From JAAYBQ01 sp035403465 (lineage in GTDB: Bacteria; Spirochaetota; UBA4802; UBA5550): 64,000 nucleotides of DNA. This document shows, piece after piece, positions 55,283 through 63,309 of the stretch (positions are counted from its first letter, which is position 1; each line of letters opens with the position of its first letter). The notes beneath the pieces are model-generated. The model was not told the origin of the DNA and made no database searches. It worked only from the letters and a program-made list of their open reading frames with translations. The stretch covers positions 1 through 64,000 of the forward strand of contig DAONFG010000012.1 in assembly GCA_035403465.1 (NCBI GenBank). The letters run 5' to 3'. The translations under genes and the position numbers were made by a program.

Positions 55283-56584
55283 ATGAAGCGGATATTTTTT
55301 ATACTTTTTCTTGCCGGCGTTGTTTCAGCATCAATACTTGAAGGTGACCTGACTGCACAGCGTAAAAAGGGGTCCCGCGTTGCTGTTCTTGATTTTTCAG
55401 TGAGCGATGTGCCAAGAAGCCTCGGCGTATCTGCCGCTGATATTATTTCAAGCGAACTTACAACATCAGGCGGTATAGTTGTAGTAGACCGGAAACGTAT
55501 AGCAAGTCTGCTTAAAGAACAGGAACTTTCGGCTACCGGGCTTGTTGATGATGATAAAAAAGTCGAGATGGGCAGGCTGCTTGCGGCGCAGTACATCATT
55601 TCGGGAAACCTTTCGGAATCCGGCAGGTTTTACCAGATTACCGCATACGTTATTGATGTGGAAACCTCCGAGGTTGTGTATTCGTACAGGCAGAAATACA
55701 TTAATGATAAATTTGAAGTCGCAGCTAAAAATATTGCGAAGAAAGTTCTCAATGACATGGCTGGTAAAAATTACAAGCTTGAAAGAATAGTGGAAGTCGA
55801 GGATACCAAGAACAGGTGCTTTATCGGTATATCACCTTTTTACGGAAATATATCAGAGATAACAGTACCTTTTGTGAATCCTGATATGGACGCGGATCAT
55901 TATAAAAGTTTTTCGGGAAAAACGGCGGGCGTCAGGTTTTTATTCGGCTATCTGTTCACCGATAATTTTGAACTGGGCATAACCGGAGAGTATCAGAAGG
56001 TGCTATCCCCTTCAAGCGATTATTATAGTTACACAAAGTATAATTATCCCAATCCCGGTGATTATGATTTTGATGTACAGTCCGCGGCCATGTACAGCAG
56101 CATCGACTCCTTCCAGGCTTTTTTACAGGTTAAGTGGTATTTCCCTCTACGCGTTGTCAGCCCCTATTTTCTGGCCGGGGCAGGGTATGCTACGCAGAGC
56201 GTCAGCGGTGACTGCCAGTATTACCGTTATGATAATGAAAATGGAGGCTTTGAGCACCTCAGGAGGGTAAAATATGATATATCAGGTTCAGACAATAAAA
56301 TACTGGGCAGGCTGGGATTGGGCGCTTCATATTCTGTAACCGAAAATATTTCATTAATGGCAGAGATTTCCTGTGATATTAATATTTATGAAAAAGTAAA
56401 ATCATCATTAAGTATTATGGATGAGTATTTGACTAGTAGTCCTACATATCCATCGCATCCTGATCCGGCAGCTGCCAATGCTTTCCTGACAATGGATGTT
56501 CCCGAAGGGGATTACAGCTATACGCGCTCGGTATATTTTCAATCGTACTGCGTAACAATTGGAGTGCAGTATTCTATCTTTTAG
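55283..56584 (+). CDS. CsgG-like lipoprotein/secretin-type domain fused to outer-membrane barrel domain
   Basis: A protein of 433 residues from the ATG at 55283 (GAAGGT upstream), which begins a signal peptide (RIFFILFLAGVVSASIL); the in-frame ATG at 55151 would bury it. The N-terminal half (VAVLDFSVSDVP, VVVDRKRIASLLKEQ, AAQYIISGNLSESG) resembles the CsgG/TolB-N-like fold seen in spirochaete envelope proteins. The C-terminal half (about 210-433) alternates aromatic strands and ends YCVTIGVQYSIF, typical of a beta-barrel with terminal Phe. Function unknown. Confidence 0.78.
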   Translation: MKRIFFILFLAGVVSASILEGDLTAQRKKGSRVAVLDFSVSDVPRSLGVSAADIISSELTTSGGIVVVDRKRIASLLKEQELSATGLVDDDKKVEMGRLLAAQYIISGNLSESGRFYQITAYVIDVETSEVVYSYRQKYINDKFEVAAKNIAKKVLNDMAGKNYKLERIVEVEDTKNRCFIGISPFYGNISEITVPFVNPDMDADHYKSFSGKTAGVRFLFGYLFTDNFELGITGEYQKVLSPSSDYYSYTKYNYPNPGDYDFDVQSAAMYSSIDSFQAFLQVKWYFPLRVVSPYFLAGAGYATQSVSGDCQYYRYDNENGGFEHLRRVKYDISGSDNKILGRLGLGASYSVTENISLMAEISCDINIYEKVKSSLSIMDEYLTSSPTYPSHPDPAAANAFLTMDVPEGDYSYTRSVYFQSYCVTIGVQYSIF

Positions 56585-56913
56585 TCAGCATTCCCGGGAT
56601 TACGGAATATCCATGTCAGGGCGGTTCAAATATCAGTAAAGATCTCTGAACCGCTTTACTTTTATCAATACACGGGAACCCCTATAAATTACCATCAGGA
56701 TGTTCCCCGAGGGCACAACTGTGGTAAAAATCAGAATTACCAATGCCGGTATTCTGAAAATTCTGATTATTCAAGGTGCCGATAACAACCCTTTTCTTTT
56801 AATGCTATTCAACCCTGATTTTTTTTCATTTACCCCTGAAAAATTTTAACCATTTCAAATCTCATTACGTAGTACCTCATGAAGGGGCATTAAGCTGCCC
56901 CGATGGAGGCACA
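56585..56913. other. Intergenic region ending in a conserved leader
   Basis: No gene. From about 56815 to 56913 the sequence is closely related to 59130-59227, the leader of the full lipoprotein gene. The leader contains GGGGCATTAAGCTGCCCC and GATGGAGG directly before the start. Confidence 0.6.
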
Positions 56914-57126
56914 GTGAATAAACTTGTATTGATATCATTATTGTTACTCTCCGCGTGCGGAAGCAGTGAAGAAGCAATTAATTTATACCAGTCCGGTATG
57001 AAGGAGTTCAGCGCAAGGAAGCCTACGGAAGCAGAAAAATATTTTCTTATGGCTATCGAAAAGGACCCGGAACTGCTGAATGCCCGGCTTATGCTGCTCA
57101 GTTTTTGTTACCGGTTGCTAAAGTAA
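56914..57126 (+). pseudogene. Truncated 5' copy of the TPR lipoprotein gene
   Basis: GTG start and 70 codons. The first 58 or so match the lipoprotein at 59228 almost residue for residue (lipobox LSAC, GMKEFSARK, LLNARLML). Homology then stops at about 57090 and the frame closes in unrelated sequence, just 20 bases before the end of the HipT gene. It could still export a short lipopeptide, but is best read as a duplication remnant. Confidence 0.88.
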
Positions 57127-57146
57127 AAGATGCAATTGCAGGTGAC

Positions 57147-58094
57147 CTATCTTTTTAAATTGTAAATACGCTCTGCCAGAATGTTTTTATACTCACACTT
57201 CTGGTTTTCCGGAAGAAAACTTTTTTCCACACGACCTGTCATAACGGGCTCTGCTTCTATAATCTCCTGAAATATATTGTTAAACTGCTTTTCCGTAAGG
57301 CCGGCATTTTTTGAAAATTTCATGAAGTCCTCTTTTACCAGCTTTCGTTTTTTACCATTCAGGGTCAGGGCTGTTTCATCGGGGTCATCTTTTTCAGGTA
57401 TGACCAGCCTGGTGCAAAGCAGGTCATAAGCCGGCGAGAAGGCAATGAGTTCACCGTTTTCGATGAGTGAAAAGTTTTTCAGATGCATGTCGTTGTTCCC
57501 GGTGATAAATGAGAAGAGGAGTACTTTGAGAAGTTCTGTAATGTCAAACAGCGGGTTGGTGGAATACTTTTTTACTGCGCCCGCCACCTGTTCGTATGAT
57601 CCATGGTATTTATGCTCCGTTAGCCTCCCGGTCAACTGGCACATGTCCTCCATCTGGATTTTGTCGCCATTAGCGGTGCGGTCGATCCTTTCTGTGATAT
57701 AAGAGAGTTCGCCTGTTTTAAGGGGGATAAGCGAGTTGGGGACTGTCTTTATGCCCGCAAGAGCTGCCATCTTCATTGTGAGGCTTTCATTTTCCGGGAG
57801 GTTCGGATAGATGCCGACCGGTGGTTTGAGTATATATCTGCCCCATAGTCCAACAATAGTAAAACGGTTAAGGCCGTTCTCTGTGGTAATATGCATTGAT
57901 ATCTTGGGTTGTACGCCGGGGATGGTAATATGGTTCATTACTACGTTTTCGGCAAGCTTGCCAAGTTCTTCAATACCGTACGGGAGAGAGGGGAGTGCAT
58001 TGCTGTGATAGAACTTTTTTATGCACTTGAGGTGGCATAGTTCCTCGCCCGGGAGTAATTGTTCGCTGCAGTGCAGGCATAACCGGTTATTCAT
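57147..58094 (-). CDS. hipT: HipT kinase toxin of a HipBST module
   Basis: A HipA-family Ser/Thr kinase lacking the N-subdomain 1, 315 residues. An N-terminal Cys cluster (CLHCS, CHLKCIKKF) is followed by the Gly/Ser loop T57-I-P59-GVQ, catalytic-type GNNDMHLKNF and metal-binding SPAYDLLCTR. Known HipT phosphorylates tryptophanyl-tRNA synthetase. The loop has Thr-Ile-Pro where the studied E. coli O127 protein has two phosphorylated Ser at 57 and 59. It overlaps hipS by eight bases. Confidence 0.9.
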   Translation of the reverse strand: MNNRLCLHCSEQLLPGEELCHLKCIKKFYHSNALPSLPYGIEELGKLAENVVMNHITIPGVQPKISMHITTENGLNRFTIVGLWGRYILKPPVGIYPNLPENESLTMKMAALAGIKTVPNSLIPLKTGELSYITERIDRTANGDKIQMEDMCQLTGRLTEHKYHGSYEQVAGAVKKYSTNPLFDITELLKVLLFSFITGNNDMHLKNFSLIENGELIAFSPAYDLLCTRLVIPEKDDPDETALTLNGKKRKLVKEDFMKFSKNAGLTEKQFNNIFQEIIEAEPVMTGRVEKSFLPENQKCEYKNILAERIYNLKR

Positions 58095-58416
58095 CCCCTG
58101 ACTCCTTTAAGTGCCGGACTGATACCGCCCCTATGCAATCTGAGCAGCAGGCAAGAAGCAGTCCCATCCTGTCGCGGGGATTAAGTTTCCATGTCCTTTC
58201 GGCAATATCAAGCAGCCAGCCTTCAGGGATAAGACCGTCAAAGAAGGGGAAGAGTACATTGCTCCTGTATTCGTCTTCCGAAAGCGGAAGGGTAAGTGAT
58301 ACCGGAGGATTTTTTCCCTCTGTATAATTTTTGTGATACCTGAAAGAATAACCATTTTCATCCTCGGTGAGGATACCTGCGGGTTTTGCTTCGAAGTATA
58401 TTTCAGCCCGTCTCAT
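58087..58416 (-). CDS. hipS: HipS (HipA N-subdomain 1) of a HipBST module
   Basis: A protein of 109 residues corresponding to the separate N-terminal lobe of HipA (FLEKK-like strand region; LTLPLSEDEY and FFDGLIPEGWLLD with the NLLPEG-type motif, then DRMGLLLACCSDCIGAV). In HipBST systems this small protein acts as antitoxin for HipT. It lies between hipB (six bases apart) and hipT (overlapping). Confidence 0.9.
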   Translation of the reverse strand: MRRAEIYFEAKPAGILTEDENGYSFRYHKNYTEGKNPPVSLTLPLSEDEYRSNVLFPFFDGLIPEGWLLDIAERTWKLNPRDRMGLLLACCSDCIGAVSVRHLKESGDE

Positions 58417-58421
58417 TTTTC

Positions 58422-58622
58422 TTAATTATCCTTCACCGGCGCCATTTTATGTCCAAATAGGGCAAGCACCTGGTTTATCCTGTCCAGTCGCAGGGTCTGC
58501 TTACCTTGTTCAAGTTCGCGGATGAAGCGTAATCCCACACCTGCCCTGTGCGCCAGCTCCTCCTGCGTCAGGTTAAGCTGCTTTCTTCTCTGTTTTATAA
58601 AGTAGATAAGCTCTTCAGTCAT
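58422..58622 (-). CDS. hipB: HipB, Xre-type repressor of a HipBST module
   Basis: A protein of 66 residues: IKQRRKQLNLTQEELAHRAG, GLRFIRELEQGKQTLRL is a complete Xre/Cro helix-turn-helix. It heads the hipB-hipS-hipT operon and should autorepress through the three palindromes upstream (58627-58723). Short C-terminal tail without the long extension of E. coli HipB. Confidence 0.92.
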   Translation of the reverse strand: MTEELIYFIKQRRKQLNLTQEELAHRAGVGLRFIRELEQGKQTLRLDRINQVLALFGHKMAPVKDN

Positions 58623-58626
58623 GATT

Positions 58627-58723
58627 ATACCCTATAGGGATTATATGAATGATTTAATGATATATTATACCTTTTAGGGTATAAAGTCAATCGTTTTTAT
58701 ATTTTTTATACCCTAAAGGGTAT
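58627..58723 (-). promoter_or_regulatory. hipBST promoter with three regularly spaced operators
   Basis: Palindromes centred at 58634 (TACCCTATAGGGA), 58674.5 (TATACCTTTTAGGGTATA) and 58715 (TATACCCTAAAGGGTAT) are spaced about 40.5 bases apart, close to four helical turns. On the minus strand a TTGACT (58690-58685) and a TAATAT (58667-58662) with 17-base spacing place the middle site inside the promoter. Confidence 0.8.
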
Positions 58724-58801
58724 GATTACAATTTTTTTGCATACAGGTATTATCAGGTTAATCCGCTTCCTGACAGCGCGGGTAATAATGTTTAGCTCAT
58801 T

Positions 58802-59091
58802 CCGGATTATTGGGAGAATCACTGGTTTTATTAAAGACAACTATGTGCCAGTTTCTACACAGCCCCCTGTCCCCCAAAGGGGGCACGTATCCAAAATTAT
58901 TCAAATGATAAATATTCTTTAATCCTTTTCTAAACAGGTTCCCTGGTATTTAAAACATTTATTGGCAACCCGGTAATATAAAAAATCATTTATAAATTCC
59001 TGTTCCTTGAATCACTAATTGTTTCCATTTACGTGCCCCCTTTGGGGGACAGGGGGAAATCAGCCATGTTGCTGGTTTTCCAAACATTCCG
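58802..59091 (-). repeat. MITE-like element, copy B
   Basis: 290 bases, the reverse complement of copy A at 39430 with the same inner C-rich modules (CCCCCTGTCCCCCAAAGGGG at 58863; CCCCCTTTGGGGGACAGGGG at 59036) and CCGGA ends. Similarity is highest near the ends and lower in the AT-rich centre. It lies between HipBST and the lipoprotein operon. Confidence 0.85.
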
Positions 59092-59167
59092 TAATGACAG
59101 TGTTTTATTCGTTCGTTAACTGTTATAGTTAATTTTTTTCACATTTCCCCAAAAAATTTTTCACCAT

Positions 59168-59227
59168 TTTAAATCCCGGATCGTAGTACCTCATGAAGGG
59201 GCATCAAGCTGCCCCGATGGAGGCACA
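59168..59227 (+). promoter_or_regulatory. Leader hairpin before lipoprotein operon
   Basis: GGGGCA...TGCCCC (59196-59213) forms an inner stem. An outer CCTC (59188) can pair with GAGG of the ribosome binding site (59219-59222), six bases before the GTG. The same leader precedes the truncated copy at 56914. It could regulate translation; no ligand motif is recognised. Confidence 0.55.
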
Positions 59228-59857
59228 GTGAACAGACTTGTTTTGATATCATTATTATTACTCGCCGCATGCGGAAGCAGTGAAGAAGCGATTGAATTAT
59301 ACCGGTCCGGGATGAAGGAGTTCAGCGCGAGGAAGCTTGCCGAAGCAGAAAAATGTTTTCTTATGGCAATCGATAAGGACCCGGACCTGCTGAATGCCAG
59401 GCTTATGCTGTGCAAAATCTATTACTACAACGGGGACTTTAAGTCTGCTGTTGATTCCGCTGATTTCATCCTTGATGAAGATCCTGACCATGCAAACGCG
59501 CTCTACTGGAAGGCCCGGTCACTTGTGATGTCTGGGGATGGAAATAACGGAGCAGTTGATCTCCTTACGCGCTCCCTTGAAATAGACGGTCACAATATCC
59601 AGGCAAGACTTCTCCTTGGTATGATATATGAAAAGAACTCACAGTACACTGAAGCACTGCACCAGTACCTTGCTGTGCAGGAAGAGGAGGAGGGGATTAT
59701 TGCCGCAAGGGGGAACCTTGCGCTGCTGTACAGGGGGATGGGAGTTTATGAGCGGTATAAAAGTGAATTGGCTGTTGCAGAGAGAATGGCTGAGTCGAGC
59801 GGCAAAAGTATTAAACGGATTAAGCTGTTAAAGGATGAAGCGGAGGAGATCAAATGA
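59228..59857 (+). CDS. TPR lipoprotein
   Basis: A protein of 209 residues with a lipobox (LLLLAACGSS, Cys at about 15) followed by a TPR array (AIELYRSGMKEFSARKLAEA, DPDHANALYWKARSLV, ALHQYLAVQE). It heads an operon with a second lipoprotein, TolC, membrane-fusion and RND genes, all overlapping by four bases or nearly so, implying an envelope role linked to the pump. GTG start with GGAGG upstream. Confidence 0.87.
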   Translation: MNRLVLISLLLLAACGSSEEAIELYRSGMKEFSARKLAEAEKCFLMAIDKDPDLLNARLMLCKIYYYNGDFKSAVDSADFILDEDPDHANALYWKARSLVMSGDGNNGAVDLLTRSLEIDGHNIQARLLLGMIYEKNSQYTEALHQYLAVQEEEEGIIAARGNLALLYRGMGVYERYKSELAVAERMAESSGKSIKRIKLLKDEAEEIK

Positions 59858-60357
59858 AGAGACTTGTAATCATATTCATGATCATTTCACCCGCATGCGG
59901 TGATATGAGTTTTTTTATAAGGGATGACCTGAAGGTTACAGGGAACGGTAAAATTCTTATCGGGGATTTTTCATCGCGTGACATGAGCTATGATCCTTTT
60001 CTTGCGGATGAGCTCAGGGACAGATTGCGGTTCACTTTATTCAGTAATGGTTACGATGTTCAGATCGTCGAGGATGATGTTGATAAAAAGAGATTAAATC
60101 ATACTTCCGATATTGCCGCCCTGTGCAACAGTAATGGCTGTGATGTCTTTATCACAGGTGTTGTGTCGAGGAAAGAGGTCATTTCAATCACGGACAGAAA
60201 GGTATACCTTTCTGTTTCTTTTGTAATAATGGACAGGAATGGAAAAGTTAAAGGCGAAGGCAGTTACATCGACTGCAATGTAGATGCGCCGGAGTTTATA
60301 AAAGATGCAGCAGAATCATTCGTAAGCGAATTCACTAAACAGGTCAGGGGAGAATGA
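59854..60357 (+). CDS. Small lipoprotein with FlgO/CsgG-like fold
   Basis: A protein of 167 residues. Lipobox at the end of the short signal (MIISPACGD). The body (KILIGDFSSRDMSYDPFLAD, YDVQIVEDDVDKKRL, CDVFITGVVSRKEV) resembles the CsgG/FlgO-type fold of envelope lipoproteins that assess or assemble outer-membrane structures. Overlaps the neighbouring genes by four bases on both sides. Exact role unknown. Confidence 0.78.
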   Translation: MKRLVIIFMIISPACGDMSFFIRDDLKVTGNGKILIGDFSSRDMSYDPFLADELRDRLRFTLFSNGYDVQIVEDDVDKKRLNHTSDIAALCNSNGCDVFITGVVSRKEVISITDRKVYLSVSFVIMDRNGKVKGEGSYIDCNVDAPEFIKDAAESFVSEFTKQVRGE

Positions 60358-61829
60358 AAATTTTGTTTATTCCTGTTTTGATGTTAATCATGGTGCTATG
60401 CTCTGTGTTCGTGATACCGGGACCTGGAATCAATGCTTATGCTGATGCGGGTGAGGATAAGATCCTCGAGCTTGATATAAACAGGTCTGTTGGGATCGCG
60501 ATATCGAACAGTTTTGAACTGAAAGAGATCATGGCGCGTGAAGATGTCTACAGTCTTGTTATTGATGAAAGTTTCAGGGAATATTTTCCTTCTGTTACAT
60601 TCACTTATATGCAGACAGACGAAGTTCGCATCAGGGAAACCGACAGCAGGGAGTCCAGGCTGTCTGTGAATACCGAGTTTCTTGTATACGACGGGGGGAA
60701 GAGAAGCCTGAACTACGATATAGCAAAATTGAACGCCCTTGTAGCAACTAATGATTACAGGATTGCCCTGAACAGGCTGATCATGGATGTGCGAACTGCC
60801 TACCTTAATCTTTTAAATCTGAAAGATACCATAACAATATACCGCATGACGCTTGATATGGGTAACATGCAGCTTGAATTCATCCGCAGGGAATATGAAC
60901 TGGGGGATGCCACTAAACTTGCAGTAATGGAGATAGAGGCTAAGATCAAGGAGGTCGAACTTTCGCTGAAAGAAGCAATAGACGGGTATGAATCCAGCCT
61001 TAAGCAGTTCAAGCTGCTGCTGCGGATCGACTGGCGCATCCCGGTTGAGATCACCGGGGACGTAAACAGGGATTTTGTATTCATCCCGCCCGGTAAAATC
61101 GATGAAAATGAAATGATTTCACTTGCCGTCAGAAAACGAAAGGAAATCGAAAGCAGCAGGGTTAAGAGTGAGATAAGCAGGAAGAATATGGAGATCGCCG
61201 AGAGTTACTACATCCCGAATGTCTCCATGGGATTAAACTATTCACTCAGCGGGGAGGAGTTCCCTCCGCGCGAAAAAGGCTGGGGCATTAACGTAAAACT
61301 TTCTACAGGTATTTTTGGAAATACTGCAGGCGGAGGAACCGGTTATACCGAGAGCGGTAATGAAAACAGCAGGGCTTTTTCGCGCGATGCGTCTGTGAAT
61401 GTCATGGATAATATGCAGTATAAACGGATTATCGCTGAAAGCAGGATAGATTCTGCAAAGTCCGATGACGAGCAGAAGGTCACAGAGGAGAGTATTGCTG
61501 TCGAGGTTGTGAATACATGCCAGGGTATGAAAAATGCATGGGAGATGATCGAAATTTCGGGAAGAAGGGTTGAGCTTTACAATTCGCAGCTTGAAATAGA
61601 GAAGCTGAAGGCTGATATGGGTGAATCAAGGAGATACGATCTTGTCGAAAAAGAGATCGAATGGAGTAAAGCAGCGGTTGCGCTCCTTGATGCTAAAATT
61701 AAATACCTTGTTTCGATATCGGCGCTGGAAATTGCAACAGGCAGCGATTCAGGTTTTATAAAAAATTATCTTCAGGGGAAAGGTGAGAATGAATACACGG
61801 GACCTGATACAAAAGATCAGAATAAGTAG
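60354..61829 (+). CDS. TolC-family outer-membrane channel
   Basis: A protein of 491 residues. Signal peptide (residues 1-30), then two repeats of the TolC/OEP coiled-coil fold (SVGIAISNSFELKEIMARED, DVRTAYLNLLNLKD; second half LYNSQLEIEKLKADMGESR). It should form the trimeric exit duct for the MFP/RND proteins encoded next. Overlaps the upstream lipoprotein by four bases and the MFP start by about 40 bases. Confidence 0.9.
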   Translation: MKILFIPVLMLIMVLCSVFVIPGPGINAYADAGEDKILELDINRSVGIAISNSFELKEIMAREDVYSLVIDESFREYFPSVTFTYMQTDEVRIRETDSRESRLSVNTEFLVYDGGKRSLNYDIAKLNALVATNDYRIALNRLIMDVRTAYLNLLNLKDTITIYRMTLDMGNMQLEFIRREYELGDATKLAVMEIEAKIKEVELSLKEAIDGYESSLKQFKLLLRIDWRIPVEITGDVNRDFVFIPPGKIDENEMISLAVRKRKEIESSRVKSEISRKNMEIAESYYIPNVSMGLNYSLSGEEFPPREKGWGINVKLSTGIFGNTAGGGTGYTESGNENSRAFSRDASVNVMDNMQYKRIIAESRIDSAKSDDEQKVTEESIAVEVVNTCQGMKNAWEMIEISGRRVELYNSQLEIEKLKADMGESRRYDLVEKEIEWSKAAVALLDAKIKYLVSISALEIATGSDSGFIKNYLQGKGENEYTGPDTKDQNK

Positions 61830-63309
61830 TATAGTTGATGCAAAACTCCGGTTTGCAAATGCAGGATGGCCCCTGCGGGGCTTTTTTTTGGGGCTTCGCC
61901 CCAAATCCCTGGTCAAAAAAGAGAAAAACAATAAGCCAAATTTACGGGCACGAATAACCGGTCTTGTTCTTCTGGGTGTTGTAACAGGCGGAATTGTTTT
62001 CAGCATTGTTGTAATTCCTGAACTGCCATGGAAAAGAAAAAAAGTACATGCTGACATTACGGCTGCTGATATTTCGACCATGATTATTGAAAGCAAAGAG
62101 GTCAGGGATACAATAAACTGTCTGGGGCAGATTGTCTTCAGGGAAAAGGCGAGTATCTCATCAAAAGTCAGCGGCAGGCTGGCAAAGATTTATGTCAGGG
62201 AAGGACAGAAGGTTAAGCGGGGTGAGGTCATAGCTGAGATAGAAAGGCTTCAGTACGAGATTACCCTGAAACAGCAGAAATCTGAACTTGAGATTGCAAA
62301 AAAAGCGCTGGAACTTTCCGAGGCCAAACACAGCGACGCGATGAAGGGAGTTGAAATAAAACTTAAAACAATAAAAAAGGCCGAGGCTGAACTGCGTGAT
62401 AAGAAGGCCACCTTTGAAAATATGGAGACAATTCTTCATAACAAGGGTGAATTATATAAGGCAGGCGGAATCAGCAAAACCGAATATGAGAGCGTGAAGA
62501 CTCAGCACACTACACTTCTTACAAATTATGAAGTTGCAAGATCAGACCTTGAAATACAGCAGGTTGGATACAGGGACAGCGATATTACATCATCAGGCTA
62601 CAAAGTGCCGGATGCCCAGTCTGAAAGAATAAAAATACTCAAAATAATAAACACTAAAATCGAAAGGGCAGAGGTTGAATCAGCCAGGGCCAGGCTTAAG
62701 CAGGTTGAAAGCAGTCTCCTTTCAACACAGCTGATGCTTAATGAAACTTATATCCGGTCACCGCTTACCGGTGTTGTTGCCGTAAAGGGGATGGAGGTCG
62801 GAGAGATGGTGCGTGAAGATTCGATCATAGCCACTGTTATGGATATAAGCAGGGTTTATGTTTCGATCAACCTTGGAGAGAAAGAGGTCAGGCGTATCAG
62901 CAAGGGGCAGAAGATTTCCTTCACAGTTGATGCATACCCGGAACGGAAATTTACGGCTGTGATCGAAGCTGTCACACCCCTGCTTGATTCCAAAACACGC
63001 ACTTTCGAGGTTAAAGGAATTAGCGGAAACAGCAGCGCGGAACTTCTGCCGGGGATGTTTTCACGTGCTGTTATTGATACAGGGAAAACCATAAAAGGTA
63101 TACTTGTGCCATCAGCAGCACTGCTTCGCGGTGAAGACGGGCGGACCGAAGTATACCTTTTGCGTAATGGAATTGTAGTCCGCGAAAACATTGTCACCGG
63201 TAACGAAAGCGCTGACCAGGTACAGGTTCTTGAAGGGCTGGGGGAGGGTGATAAAATTGTTGTGAACGGGCTTAACACTATTTACCAGGGAATGAAACTC
63301 AATAAATGA
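61789..63309 (+). CDS. RND efflux membrane fusion protein
   Basis: A periplasmic adaptor of 506 residues from the ATG at 61789 (AGGGGAAAGG upstream). A transmembrane helix lies at about 50-70 (ITGLVLLGVVTGGIVFSIVV). The barrel-sandwich/lipoyl part (SGRLAKIYVREGQKVKRGEV), a long coiled-coil hairpin (about 150-300) and LSPLTGVVAV-like YIRSPLTGVVAVKG follow. Residues 24-38 are encoded by a terminator-like hairpin repeat, an unusual N-terminal insertion. Overlaps the RND start (ATGA). Confidence 0.9.
   Translation: MNTRDLIQKIRISSIVDAKLRFANAGWPLRGFFLGLRPKSLVKKEKNNKPNLRARITGLVLLGVVTGGIVFSIVVIPELPWKRKKVHADITAADISTMIIESKEVRDTINCLGQIVFREKASISSKVSGRLAKIYVREGQKVKRGEVIAEIERLQYEITLKQQKSELEIAKKALELSEAKHSDAMKGVEIKLKTIKKAEAELRDKKATFENMETILHNKGELYKAGGISKTEYESVKTQHTTLLTNYEVARSDLEIQQVGYRDSDITSSGYKVPDAQSERIKILKIINTKIERAEVESARARLKQVESSLLSTQLMLNETYIRSPLTGVVAVKGMEVGEMVREDSIIATVMDISRVYVSINLGEKEVRRISKGQKISFTVDAYPERKFTAVIEAVTPLLDSKTRTFEVKGISGNSSAELLPGMFSRAVIDTGKTIKGILVPSAALLRGEDGRTEVYLLRNGIVVRENIVTGNESADQVQVLEGLGEGDKIVVNGLNTIYQGMKLNK
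61869..61905 (+). terminator. Terminator-like double hairpin inside the membrane-fusion-protein gene
   Basis: GCCCCTGCGGGGC (61869-61881) is followed by eight T. A second stem, TTTGGGGC / GCCCCAAA (61887-61905), follows immediately. It is a strong intrinsic-terminator shape within coding sequence, possibly a mobile palindromic repeat. Confidence 0.75.

Noticed and set aside
58722..58922. Small forward ORF of 66 codons after the hipBST promoter
   Set aside because: Its second half is MITE-like element sequence and the start overlaps a HipB operator; no protein signature.
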